NCBI GenBank assembly: GCA_903922605.1
Contig: CAIXUG010000085.1
Location: 55,536-119,535 of the forward strand
Length of the DNA: 64,000 nt
Source: an uncultured Verrucomicrobiota bacterium
Lineage (GTDB): Bacteria > Verrucomicrobiota > Verrucomicrobiia > Limisphaerales > UBA9464
Direction of reading: 5' to 3'
In this document: positions 24,966 through 32,880 of the stretch, in pieces
Position numbering within the stretch: the first letter of the stretch is position 1
Layout: each line of letters begins with the position of its first letter
Made by a program: the position numbers and the translations under genes
Notes under the pieces: generated by a model
Seen by the model: only the letters and a program-made list of their open reading frames with translations
What the model was told of the DNA's origin: nothing
The model's database searches: none

Positions 24966-25382
24966 TTACTGCGATTTGCCGGAGACGGCGAAGGAAACGC
25001 GCTGCACACCGGCCCGGCGCACCCGGTCGAGCACCCGGTTGACCGAGCCGTGAAGCGTATCGCGATCCGCCGTCACGAAGACCGGCGCGTTGGTGCTTTT
25101 CTTGAGGGCCGCTGCCAGCATCTCGTCGAGTTTCTCGATGGTGATGTTGGTCTTGCCGACGCTGATCATGCCGGTCTTGTCCACGCCGATGTTGAAAATG
25201 TCCGGCCTGAAATCGCCTTTGGCCGTGACCGCCTCCGCCAAATCCATGCGCTTGGTCTGCATGTTTTGCATGGAAAGGCTGACCATCATGAACGCCGCCA
25301 GCAGGAAGAACATCACGTCGATCAACGGGATGATCTCGATGCGCGCCTTGCGCTGCGGCACCGGGGACGAGTTCAGTTGCAT
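24966..25382 (-). CDS. exbD: ExbD/TolR family protein (first copy)
   Basis: A 138-residue paralogue of the next gene. It has the same membrane helix motif (IIPLIDVMFFLLAAFMMV) with the key Asp and the adjacent MVSLSMQ stretch, then a periplasmic domain with APVFVTADRDTLHGSVNRVLDRV. Two ExbD proteins beside one ExbB is a known arrangement in Ton systems of several phyla, where the second copy can be needed for particular substrates. It starts 4 bp after the exbB stop. Which copy forms the core motor cannot be told. Confidence 0.9.
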   Translation of the reverse strand: MQLNSSPVPQRKARIEIIPLIDVMFFLLAAFMMVSLSMQNMQTKRMDLAEAVTAKGDFRPDIFNIGVDKTGMISVGKTNITIEKLDEMLAAALKKSTNAPVFVTADRDTLHGSVNRVLDRVRRAGVQRVSFAVSGKSQ

Positions 25383-25386
25383 GGCG

Positions 25387-26055
25387 TCAGGCGAGTCCCT
25401 CGGCGGATTCGCGACGGAAAGTCATCGTGTCGAAGCCCTCCTGTTTGGCCCGGATGACCATGACCTCGACGTTCGTGGCCGCCGTTTCCAGCTCAAAGGT
25501 CAGCTTGGCCAGGCGTTCGTTGAAATAGTTGAAGGGCAGCAGACAGAAGATGGCGATGCCGAGGCCGCAGGCGGTGGCGGTGAGCGCCTCGCCAATGCCG
25601 CCGGAAACCGCGCTGACGGCCAGTTCATTGCCACCGACCGCCTGGAAGGAACCCATGATGCCGGTCACGGTCCCCAGCAGCCCCAGCAGCGGAGCCACCG
25701 TGATGCAGGTGTCGATGAGCATGAGGAAGCGCCCGGCGCGCTTGATCTCGGCACCGGCGGCCACCTTGAGCGCGCCCGTGAGCGAACCATGCACGTGGCT
25801 CAGGCCGCGAAAAATCATGCGCGTGACCGGGTCTTCCGACCCTTTGGACTGGTTCAGCGCCGCCTTGAAATCGCCATTTTCCATCGCGGCCAGCACCTTC
25901 TCCAGGGTTTCCGGATCCCGCTTGGCGCTTTCCCGCAGCCACCAGAAGGCGCGTTCGGTGACAACCGCGATGGCCACGATAGCCACCACGAGGATCGGCC
26001 ACATGATCGGACCACCCTTCTTGAAGAATTCGACGGCGATGTTGGCAAGCAGCAT
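25387..26055 (-). CDS. exbB: ExbB/TolQ/MotA family proton-channel protein
   Basis: A 222-residue protein with three membrane helices: MWPILVVAIVAIAVVTERAFW near residues 17-37, ITVAPLLGLLGTVTGIMGSFQAV (in part) and GIGEALTATACGLGIAIFCLLPFNYF (in part). The ExbB signature GLLGTVTGIMGSF and the conserved Thr residues in the last two helices are present. It forms the pentameric stator with ExbD. It lies 58 bp after tonB and 4 bp before the first exbD in one operon. Between TolQ and ExbB, ExbB is favoured because a TonB-like gene is adjacent and no tolA, tolB or pal is seen. Confidence 0.9.
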   Translation of the reverse strand: MLLANIAVEFFKKGGPIMWPILVVAIVAIAVVTERAFWWLRESAKRDPETLEKVLAAMENGDFKAALNQSKGSEDPVTRMIFRGLSHVHGSLTGALKVAAGAEIKRAGRFLMLIDTCITVAPLLGLLGTVTGIMGSFQAVGGNELAVSAVSGGIGEALTATACGLGIAIFCLLPFNYFNERLAKLTFELETAATNVEVMVIRAKQEGFDTMTFRRESAEGLA

Positions 26056-26113
26056 AGGTATTGTAGTCTAGGTATTGCGGATCAGGCAGGGACTAGGAAC
26101 GGCATTCGGGCAG

Positions 26114-26824
26114 TTACTTCATTGTGAACTCAAATGGCCATCTAAAGGTACGGACGCCTCCGGGCGGAAACTTCCACTTCTTCCTTACCGCGGTCAGGGC
26201 GGCCCGGTCCAGAACGGGCGAACCGGAAGAAATGCGGATCTCGGCTTTGGTCAGCGCCCCATCAGCATCAACTTCGATATAGACCTCACCGGACCCGGTT
26301 TCCCGGCGAAGCAATGCTTCCCGGGGATAATCTGGCTGGGGATAGGAACCTCCATCTGCGCTATCTCCCGCGTGAATGACCTGGGGTCCGGAAGGGCCGG
26401 ACCGCTGGGTGGTGCGCGGTGGGGGGCCGGCGTATTTGAAGTCGGTGGCCTTGACGGTGGGACCGGTCACTGGGACTGCGAAATTGACCTTGGAAGGATC
26501 GGGAGCCACCACCACCGGGACAACGGCGGCCTCGGTTTGCTCCTCCGGCTTGTCCTCCACCACCTGTTCGTCCTGATGGGGCGGCTCAGGAACGAACTCG
26601 GGGATGACGACCGGGGCGCTTTCCACCAGCTCCGGCTTGAAATTGAACTGCTGGGCATCGCGGCGCAGAAAAAGCCCGATTCCCAGGACGGTCGCGCAGA
26701 TCGCGTTGGCCCAGGCGATTTTGCGACTAGGATCACGCTGCGTCTGTGGCAGCGACTCCAGGTTCAAATCATCCTGCACCCGGTATTCGCGGGAAGCTGT
26801 TGGCGGGGCTGCGGTTAAACTCAT
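26114..26824 (-). CDS. tonB: TonB-like energy transducer
   Basis: A 236-residue protein with an unusually long cytoplasmic N-terminus (about 38 residues), one membrane helix (IAWANAICATVLGIGLFL), a Pro/Glu/Val-rich linker (VIPEFVPEPPHQDEQVVEDKP in part) and a C-terminal TonB domain: PQPDYPREALLRRETGSGEVYIEVDADG in part, then SGSPVLDRAALTAVRKKWKFPP. The YP..A...G.V.....G.....I..SSG...LD.AAL.A...W.F.P pattern is the TonB signature. It spans the periplasm and opens outer-membrane transporters. No TonB-dependent receptor is in the window. It heads a five-gene minus-strand operon. Confidence 0.88.
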   Translation of the reverse strand: MSLTAAPPTASREYRVQDDLNLESLPQTQRDPSRKIAWANAICATVLGIGLFLRRDAQQFNFKPELVESAPVVIPEFVPEPPHQDEQVVEDKPEEQTEAAVVPVVVAPDPSKVNFAVPVTGPTVKATDFKYAGPPPRTTQRSGPSGPQVIHAGDSADGGSYPQPDYPREALLRRETGSGEVYIEVDADGALTKAEIRISSGSPVLDRAALTAVRKKWKFPPGGVRTFRWPFEFTMK

Positions 26825-27030
26825 CCGTTAAAAAGCAGTTTGGAGCTTTGCGCTACGGATATGCGACGTTTGGGTTGTCGTCGCGTGTCGAACGCTTAGC
26901 GAAAATTACGCCGGGAGCCGGCCACGGCAAGACGGAATTTGCCGGAACCCCCTGCATAAATTTCGCCGGCCAAGGATTCCCGCCCATTTTTCCCGTGCCC
27001 GGCGTAACCTTCCTGTAACACACTCACCCC

Positions 27031-27660
27031 ATGTTCTCTCTGCAAAAGCTGCTCGGCCGTGACGACGTCTTTTTCGATTTGCTGGACAAATCCGCCGAGG
27101 AAGCCCGCGAAAGCGTTCGCCTGCTCGTGCAACTGCTGGGCGCTCCCGACAAAGGCGTGCTTTCGCTCGACGAATTCGCCCTCCTCCGCAAGAAGGACAA
27201 GCGCATCACCGAGGAGCTGAACACCCGCCTCACCCAGACGTTCGCGACGCCCATCGAGCGCGAAGACATCGAGGCCCTCAGCACCGCGCTCTACAAGATC
27301 CCCAAGACGCTGGAAAAATTCGGCGAACGGCTGCTGCTCAGCCGCAGCCGGGTCGGCGCGGCTGACTTCAGCCGCCAGGTGCAGCTGCTCGAAAGCGCCA
27401 TCGGCACCGTCCAGGAGCTCGTAAAGGATCTCCGTGCGTCCAAGCTCGATGTCGTCAAGGAACGGAATGACAAGCTGCAATACCTCGAGGGCGAGGCCGA
27501 CAAGCTCATGATGGAGCTGCTCCGCGGCCTCTATAACGGCGAGGACGACCCCATCCGCGTCATCGCGCTCAAGGATCTCTACGAGCTGCTGGAGAAGGTC
27601 ATCGACCGCTGCCGCGACGCCGGCAACATCGTCTTCCATATCGTCCTTAAGAACTCCTGA
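27031..27660 (+). CDS. DUF47/PhoU-like phosphate transport regulator
   Basis: A 209-residue all-helical protein of the DUF47 (TIGR00153-like) family. Characteristic segments are FDLLDKSAEEARESVRLL near the start, the acidic metal-binding motif FATPIEREDIEALS, and a second acidic motif at YLEGEADKLMMELLRGLY. DUF47 proteins accompany Pit transporters and are thought to regulate them, as PhoU does for Pst. The pit gene starts 13 bp downstream. The ATG at 27031 gives the usual N-terminus MFSLQKLLGRDD. The 206-bp upstream region holds the divergent promoters of this pair and of tonB; no Pho box was recognised. Confidence 0.88.
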   Translation: MFSLQKLLGRDDVFFDLLDKSAEEARESVRLLVQLLGAPDKGVLSLDEFALLRKKDKRITEELNTRLTQTFATPIEREDIEALSTALYKIPKTLEKFGERLLLSRSRVGAADFSRQVQLLESAIGTVQELVKDLRASKLDVVKERNDKLQYLEGEADKLMMELLRGLYNGEDDPIRVIALKDLYELLEKVIDRCRDAGNIVFHIVLKNS

Positions 27661-27673
27661 CGCCGCCCGGATC

Positions 27674-28759
27674 ATGCTGCTCCTGATCACGGTCCTGCTG
27701 GTGGCGTTGGCGTTTGAATACATCAACGGCTTCCACGACACGGCCAATTCCATCGCGATGGGCGTCTCCACCAAGGCACTCACGCCGCGCCTGGCCATCA
27801 TCATCGCCGCCACGACTAACCTGGCCGGCGCGCTGGTCGGCACGGCGGTCGCCAAGACCATCACCAAGGGACTGGTGGACGCGCAGTTTGTCAGCACGAC
27901 CACGATCATCACCGCCCTGCTGGGCGCCATCATCTGGAACCTGATCACCTGGTGGTTCGGCCTGCCCTCCAGCTCCAGTCACGCGCTCGTCGGCGGACTT
28001 TGCGGGGCGACCCTCGCCTCCTCCGGCGGCAACTGGAGTTCCATCATCTGGGCCAAGGGCGGCGGCGCGCACTGGTGGGACAACACGGGCATCCTCTACA
28101 AGGTGGTCGCACCGATGCTGATCTCGCCCATCCTCGGCTTTTTCGGCGGCCTGTTCGTCATGTCGCTGCTCTACGTGCTCCTGCGGAACTGGCGGCCGGC
28201 CACCGTGACGCGCCGGTTCAAGATGCTGCAGATGTTCAGCGGCTCCTACATGGGCTTCAGCCATGGCAGCAATGACGCGCAGAAGACCATGGGCATCATC
28301 GCCCTCGCCCTGGCCGCCGCCGTCAAGGCGGGCACGCTGGACCAGGTCCCCGGCTGGCTGGAATTTCTCCGCCACCCGATGGTGCCTGCCGGCGACGGCA
28401 AGGAGGTCATCGCCCCCTGGATCAAGGTCGTGTGCGCTCTCGTGATGGCCGCCGGCACCTCCGCCGGCGGCTGGCGCATCATCCGCACCATGGGGCAGAA
28501 GATGGTGAAGGTGTTGCCCGTGAACGGCTTCGCCGCCGACTTCACCGCCGCCACCGTGCTGATGTCGGCCGCGCATTTCGGCATGCCCGTGTCCACCACC
28601 CACGCGGTGACGACGAGCATCATGGGCGTCGGCTGCGCCAAGCGCTTCAATGCGCTCAAGTTCAGCATCGTCAAGCGCATCCTCTGGGCCTGGGTGCTCA
28701 CGCTCCCAATGACTGGCCTGCTCGGCTACCTGTTGATGGAAGTGGCGAAGATGTTTTGA
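27674..28759 (+). CDS. pit: Low-affinity inorganic phosphate transporter, Pit family
   Basis: A 361-residue membrane protein with about ten helices. Two homologous PiT signatures are present: GFHDTANSIAMGVSTKAL near the N-terminus and GFSHGSNDAQKTMGIIALAL in the second half, plus LPSSSSHALVGGLCGA and VSTTHAVTTSIMGVG. It imports phosphate (as metal-phosphate or with protons) across the inner membrane. It is paired with the DUF47 regulator 13 bp upstream. It is shorter than E. coli PitA (~500) but usual for this bacterial subgroup. Confidence 0.93.
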   Translation: MLLLITVLLVALAFEYINGFHDTANSIAMGVSTKALTPRLAIIIAATTNLAGALVGTAVAKTITKGLVDAQFVSTTTIITALLGAIIWNLITWWFGLPSSSSHALVGGLCGATLASSGGNWSSIIWAKGGGAHWWDNTGILYKVVAPMLISPILGFFGGLFVMSLLYVLLRNWRPATVTRRFKMLQMFSGSYMGFSHGSNDAQKTMGIIALALAAAVKAGTLDQVPGWLEFLRHPMVPAGDGKEVIAPWIKVVCALVMAAGTSAGGWRIIRTMGQKMVKVLPVNGFAADFTAATVLMSAAHFGMPVSTTHAVTTSIMGVGCAKRFNALKFSIVKRILWAWVLTLPMTGLLGYLLMEVAKMF

Positions 28760-28770
28760 CGGCCGGAATT

Positions 28771-28860
28771 TCCTGCTCGTGCTCCTGCTCTTGATCTTGC
28801 TCCACCCATCGCTTCCCGCTCGATTTGAGATTAAGAGCAAGAGCACGAGCACGAGCAGGA
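28771..28860. repeat. GAGCAAGAG-word palindrome, copy 2
   Basis: The left arm begins TCCTGCTCGTGCTCCTGCTC (28771-) and the right arm ends AGCACGAGCACGAGCAGGA (to 28860); they are imperfectly complementary over more than 30 bp. It is 90 bp long, against 87 bp for the copy at 21867-21953, and shares the TCCTGCTC terminal word. It lies 12 bp after the pit stop and 81 bp before serS, where it could act as a terminator-like structure for pit. Confidence 0.75.
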
Positions 28861-28941
28861 TTGCGACACGGGCATACTCCGCTTCTCCCTTTCACCGCTG
28901 TTCTTGCCCGTCCCCCGTCCCCTTCCCTAGTCTCCGGCGAC

Positions 28942-30243
28942 ATGCTCGACATCAAGCTGCTCCGGGAGAAACCCGATTTCGTCAAAGAACGCCTCGCCAC
29001 CCGCCTTGCCGGCGACGAGGTGAAGGTCTCCGAGGTCCTTGCCTTCGATGACCGCCGCCGCACGGCACTGGCCGAGGTCGAGCAGCTCAAGGCGAAGCGC
29101 AATGCCGTCTCCAAGGAGATCGGCGCGCTCATGGGCCAGAAGAAGCTCGCCGAGGCCGAGGCCAAGAAGGCTGAGACCCGGGACATCGGCGACCGTATCG
29201 CCGCGCTCGACAAGACCGTCGCCGAGGTCGAGGCCGCCCGCGACGCCCTGCTCGCCAGCATCCCGAATATCCCGCACGCCAGCGTGGCGCTCGGCAAGGA
29301 CGCCGCCGACAACCCCGAGATCCGCGTCTACGGGGCGAAAGCCGACTTTGCCTTTAAGCCGCTCTCGCACGTCGAGCTGTGCGAGAAGCTCAAGCTAGTG
29401 GACTTCGCCCGCGGCACGAAGCTCAGCGGTTCGGGCTTCCTGCTCTACACCGGCTGGGGCGCGCGGCTGGAACGGGCGCTCATCAACTTCCTCCTCGACC
29501 TGCACACGACCGAGCACGGCTACCGTGAGGTCGCCCCGCCCTACATCGTGGGCGAGCACTGCATGTATGGCGTCGGCCAGTTCCCGAAGTTCAAGGACCA
29601 GGCTTACGCCGTGCAGGAAGGCCTCGACGCCTCAACCATGGGCAAGCTCTACCTGCTGCCCACCGCCGAAGCGCCGGTGGCGAACATCCACCGTGAGGAG
29701 ATTCTCGGCGCAGCCCAACTGCCCGTCTGCTACGTCGCCTACTCGCCCTGCTTCCGTGCCGAGGCGGGCGCGGCCGGACTCGGCACGCGCGGCATGATCC
29801 GCGTGCACCAGTTCGACAAGGTCGAGCTGATTAAGGTGACCACTCCCGAAACCGGCTACGACGAGCTGGAGAAGCTGGTCGGCAATGCCGAGAAGGTGCT
29901 GCAACTCCTCGGCCTGCACTACCGCGTCATCAACCTGTGCACCGGCGACATGGGCTTCGCCTCGGCCAAGACCTACGACATCGAGGTGTGGGCGCCCGGC
30001 CAGGGCAGCTACCTGGAAGTGTCGAGCTGCTCGAACTGCGAGGACTACCAGGCCCGCCGCATGAACCTCCGCTACAAGACCGAGACCGGCGAAAACCGCT
30101 TCCCGCACATCCTCAACGGCTCCGGCACCGCCCTCGCCCGCCTCTTCGTGGCGCTGATCGAGACCCACCAGCAGGCGGATGGCAGTGTCCTCATTCCCGA
30201 GCCGCTGCACCCGTATTTGCGCGCGGAGCGGATAACAGCGTAA
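28942..30243 (+). CDS. serS: Seryl-tRNA synthetase
   Basis: A 433-residue class II synthetase that charges tRNA-Ser. Residues 1-~105 are the N-terminal coiled-coil arm (LAEVEQLKAKRNAVSKEIG, KKLAEAEAKKAETRDIG). The catalytic domain has motif 2 SPCFRAEAGAAG with LGTRGMIRVHQFDKVEL, the serine-binding EVSSCSNCEDYQARRMN, and motif 3 LNGSGTALARLFVALIE (shown in part). The frame extends upstream into the neighbouring repeat (giving RARARARA), so the start was placed at ATG 28942, which yields the normal MLDIKLLREKPD. It is preceded by a repeat and probably has its own promoter. Confidence 0.96.
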   Translation: MLDIKLLREKPDFVKERLATRLAGDEVKVSEVLAFDDRRRTALAEVEQLKAKRNAVSKEIGALMGQKKLAEAEAKKAETRDIGDRIAALDKTVAEVEAARDALLASIPNIPHASVALGKDAADNPEIRVYGAKADFAFKPLSHVELCEKLKLVDFARGTKLSGSGFLLYTGWGARLERALINFLLDLHTTEHGYREVAPPYIVGEHCMYGVGQFPKFKDQAYAVQEGLDASTMGKLYLLPTAEAPVANIHREEILGAAQLPVCYVAYSPCFRAEAGAAGLGTRGMIRVHQFDKVELIKVTTPETGYDELEKLVGNAEKVLQLLGLHYRVINLCTGDMGFASAKTYDIEVWAPGQGSYLEVSSCSNCEDYQARRMNLRYKTETGENRFPHILNGSGTALARLFVALIETHQQADGSVLIPEPLHPYLRAERITA

Positions 30244-30267
30244 TCACAAATAGCATCGTTCCACTCA

Positions 30268-30669
30268 GTGTCAGATTACACGCTACATCTCATCGGTGGC
30301 AATGACGGCGAGACTGCCGTGCTTTCGACAATACCTATCAATGAGTTATGCCAGATCGTCTTTCGGTATCGAGGTCGAGTAATTGAGGCAACATCAACAG
30401 ATTATTTTGAAGCGTTCAACGCCGTCCGGCTCCAACTGGAAGCCGATGAGCTCATCCCATTTTGTTATGGTGCGAGCTTGAACGTATTTCCATCGGGCAT
30501 GTGCCGTGACATAGGTGAGGGTCTGCAAGCGTACCGGTTAAAGTTTGGTGCAAAAGCCAGCCAAAGTGATTTGGTCGGTATATTCGACACAGGGACAGAT
30601 GTGATTCCTGCGTTCGTCAGCAGGCAGAAGGAATACTTTGAGGATTGGTTGAAGTCTCTTGTCCGATGA
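30268..30669 (+). CDS. Hypothetical protein, A+T-richer than neighbours
   Basis: A 133-residue cytoplasmic-looking protein starting at GTG 30268. It begins SDYTLHLIGGNDGETAV and contains PFCYGASLNVFPSGMCRDIG and DVIPAFVSRQKEYFEDWL. I do not recognise the family. There is no signal peptide, membrane segment or catalytic motif. Base composition is visibly lower in G+C than serS and the oxygenase on either side, and codon use is more mixed (tta, aat, att), suggesting recent acquisition. Its end overlaps the oxygenase start by 4 nt (ATGA), so it may be expressed with that gene. Small orphan proteins of this sort are sometimes immunity proteins, but nothing here proves that. Confidence 0.65.
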   Translation: MSDYTLHLIGGNDGETAVLSTIPINELCQIVFRYRGRVIEATSTDYFEAFNAVRLQLEADELIPFCYGASLNVFPSGMCRDIGEGLQAYRLKFGAKASQSDLVGIFDTGTDVIPAFVSRQKEYFEDWLKSLVR

Positions 30670-31286
30670 AACGCATCCAAGGCTGGTTCCCCACCTTCAT
30701 CTACAACGACCGGTTGCTCCGCAACGGCGGCCCTGCGTTCAACCGCGAACTGCTGAAGGAATGCCACCAGCTCCGCGATTTCGACCGCGAGGGACAGCGC
30801 TGGTCGAAGACGAACTATCCGGGCGGCTACACGAGCTACAGCTCGATGGACAAGCTGCACGAGTTCTCGTCCACGTTCATGGATCTCGCACGGCACATCG
30901 ACCGCCACGTGCGCGCCTACGCCAAAGCGCTGGAGTGGGACTTCGGCGGTCGCAAACTGGCGATGACCGACTGCTGGGTGAACATCATGCCGCATCGCAC
31001 CGCGCACAGCCTGCACCTGCATCCAAATTCGGTCGTGAGCGGCACCTACTACGTGGCCACGCCCAAGGGCTGCGCCGGGCTGAAGTTTGAGGACCCACGC
31101 ATGAGCAAGTTCATGGCGGCCCCACCGCGCCAGCCGAAGACCAGCGACGCCAACAAGCTCTACGTCACCTACCCCGCCACGACCGGCAGCCTGATCCTTT
31201 TCGAGAGCTGGCTGCGCCACGAGGTGGTCGCGAACCCGCTCAAGGCCGAGCGCCTCAGCATCAGTTTCAACTACGACTGGGCCTGA
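30666..31286 (+). CDS. Putative 2-oxoglutarate/Fe(II) oxygenase (TIGR02466-like)
   Basis: A 206-residue protein whose C-terminal half shows the jelly-roll iron-binding pattern of this family: the first His region is HSLHLHPNSVVSGTYYVATP, the second His is in SWLRHEVVANP, and the 2-oxoglutarate-binding Arg is in ERLSISFNYDW. The spacing of H-x-H ... H ... R fits TIGR02466-type putative dioxygenases, which are of unknown substrate. The start ATG 30666 overlaps the upstream orphan gene by 4 nt; an earlier GTG exists in frame but lies inside that gene. The last 20 bp overlap, tail to tail, the end of the UbiD-like gene. Confidence 0.75.
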   Translation: MKRIQGWFPTFIYNDRLLRNGGPAFNRELLKECHQLRDFDREGQRWSKTNYPGGYTSYSSMDKLHEFSSTFMDLARHIDRHVRAYAKALEWDFGGRKLAMTDCWVNIMPHRTAHSLHLHPNSVVSGTYYVATPKGCAGLKFEDPRMSKFMAAPPRQPKTSDANKLYVTYPATTGSLILFESWLRHEVVANPLKAERLSISFNYDWA

Positions 31287-32820
31287 CCACGCCCAGCAGG
31301 GAATCCATCTTCCGCCGAACCGCCTCGTCCATCCGGATCAGCGGCGGCCAGGCACGCTTGAAGCCTTCGCCAGGCAGCTTCCTGGTGGCGTCGAAGCCCA
31401 GTTTGCTGCCGCTGGCAATCTCGCTCGTGGCGTGGTCGAGCACATCCGAGGGGCCCTTGGTGAAGACGCTATCGCGCTGCGGATCGGTGTTGGCGGTGAG
31501 ATGGAAGAGCACCTCACTGGTGTTGTGGACGTTCACCTCGGCGTCCACGACCACGATGTATTTGCTAAACATCATCTGTCCCATGCCCCAGAGGCCGTGC
31601 ATGATCTTGTAGGCCTGCATCGGGTAGGTCTTTCGGATGCTCACGATGACGAGGTTGTGAAACACGCCCTCCGCCGGCAGCGCGATGTCCACGATCTCGG
31701 GGAAGTTCATCTTGAAGATCGGCAGGAACAGCTTCACTGACGCACCGCCGATGTAGAAATCCTCCATCGGCGGAATCCCGACGATCGTCGCCGGATACAC
31801 CGCATCGTTGCGGTGCGTGATGGCCGTGATGTGAAACACCGGATACGGCTCGCACAGCGTGTAGTAGCCGGTATGGTCCCCAAAGGGGCCCTCGTCACGC
31901 AGCGGCTCCGTGGGATCAATATAGCCCTCGATCACGAAGTCGGCATTGGCGGGAACCTCAAGGTCGTTGGTCTCGCACTTCACGAGTTCGACGGACTTTT
32001 TCCGGAGGTAGCCGGCGAGCAAGAACTCATCGAGGCCATCCGGCAGCGGGGCGGTTGCCGCGAAGGGGAACATGGGATCGCCCCCGAGGAAAATCGCGAC
32101 CGGCATCCGCTCGCCCTTCTCGTAATAGCGGCGGCCGTGGCGGGCAGCGACCTTCTGCAACTGCCAGTGCATGCCCGTCGTCTGGCCGTCGTATATCTGG
32201 ATGCGATACATGCCCAGATTGCGCTCACCGGTATCCGGATCACGCGTGACCACGCACGGCAATGTTATGAAGCGTCCGCCATCAAGCGGCCAGCATTTCA
32301 GGATCGGCAGGTTGGCCAGTGTGGACGGTGCCGGCGGCGTTGCTGCCGCTGTGGCCGACGTGATGTCCGGCCCGCCTGGCCACGCCTCCTTGCGCGAAGA
32401 AGGCGCATCAAACTTCTGAATCACGTCCTTGCAGGGCCCGGTGCGGACGACTTTGGGTTTGGCATGACGCAAATCCAGTGCGAGCGAGAGCAGTTGGATC
32501 GTCTCCTTGAAGCCCGTGGGCGGCTTGGCCTTCATGAGCGCGCCCAACTCGGTTGCCACCGCATCTACGGACTCCGCGCCCATGCTCAGGGCCATGCGCC
32601 GGTGCGAACCCAACGTGTTGATGGCGACCGGAAACGGCGAGACCACGCCGTTGACGGTGGGCTTTTCGAACAGCAGCGCTTTGCCACCGCCGGGCGATTT
32701 CATTTCGCGGTCGGCGATCTCGGTGATTTCCAGCTCGGTCGCGACCGGCTGGGAGATCCGCTTCAGCTCGCCCGCCCGATCAAGGGCCTCGACGAACTCG
32801 CGAAAGGATTCAAACGCCAT
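31267..32820 (-). CDS. UbiD family prenylated-FMN decarboxylase
   Basis: A 517-residue member of the UbiD superfamily, which (de)carboxylates aromatic or alpha,beta-unsaturated acids using prenylated FMN. Landmarks are the N-terminal RELVEAL-like helix (SFREFVEALDRAGELKRI), the cofactor-binding GMYRIQIYDGQTTGMHWQ, the catalytic Glu region LRDEGPFGDHTGYYT, and PPMEDFYIGGASVKLFLPI. Length is normal. The enzyme may act in ubiquinone/menaquinone synthesis (4-hydroxy-3-polyprenylbenzoate decarboxylase) or the futalosine pathway; no UbiX or other quinone gene is nearby to choose. A Thr/Ala/Pro-rich insertion (TSATAAATPPAPSTLA) around residue 155-170 is unusual. Confidence 0.85.
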   Translation of the reverse strand: MAFESFREFVEALDRAGELKRISQPVATELEITEIADREMKSPGGGKALLFEKPTVNGVVSPFPVAINTLGSHRRMALSMGAESVDAVATELGALMKAKPPTGFKETIQLLSLALDLRHAKPKVVRTGPCKDVIQKFDAPSSRKEAWPGGPDITSATAAATPPAPSTLANLPILKCWPLDGGRFITLPCVVTRDPDTGERNLGMYRIQIYDGQTTGMHWQLQKVAARHGRRYYEKGERMPVAIFLGGDPMFPFAATAPLPDGLDEFLLAGYLRKKSVELVKCETNDLEVPANADFVIEGYIDPTEPLRDEGPFGDHTGYYTLCEPYPVFHITAITHRNDAVYPATIVGIPPMEDFYIGGASVKLFLPIFKMNFPEIVDIALPAEGVFHNLVIVSIRKTYPMQAYKIMHGLWGMGQMMFSKYIVVVDAEVNVHNTSEVLFHLTANTDPQRDSVFTKGPSDVLDHATSEIASGSKLGFDATRKLPGEGFKRAWPPLIRMDEAVRRKMDSLLGVVRPSRS

Positions 32821-32880
32821 GCCGACAGGCTATCACGAAGCCTCCTCGCGGGAAATCTCTGGCGGTGAGAATATCGAGGC

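Noticed and set aside
26825..27030. Possible Pho box upstream of the phosphate transport genes
   Set aside because: The stretch contains ctgtaacacac but not two properly spaced CTGTCA-type direct repeats.
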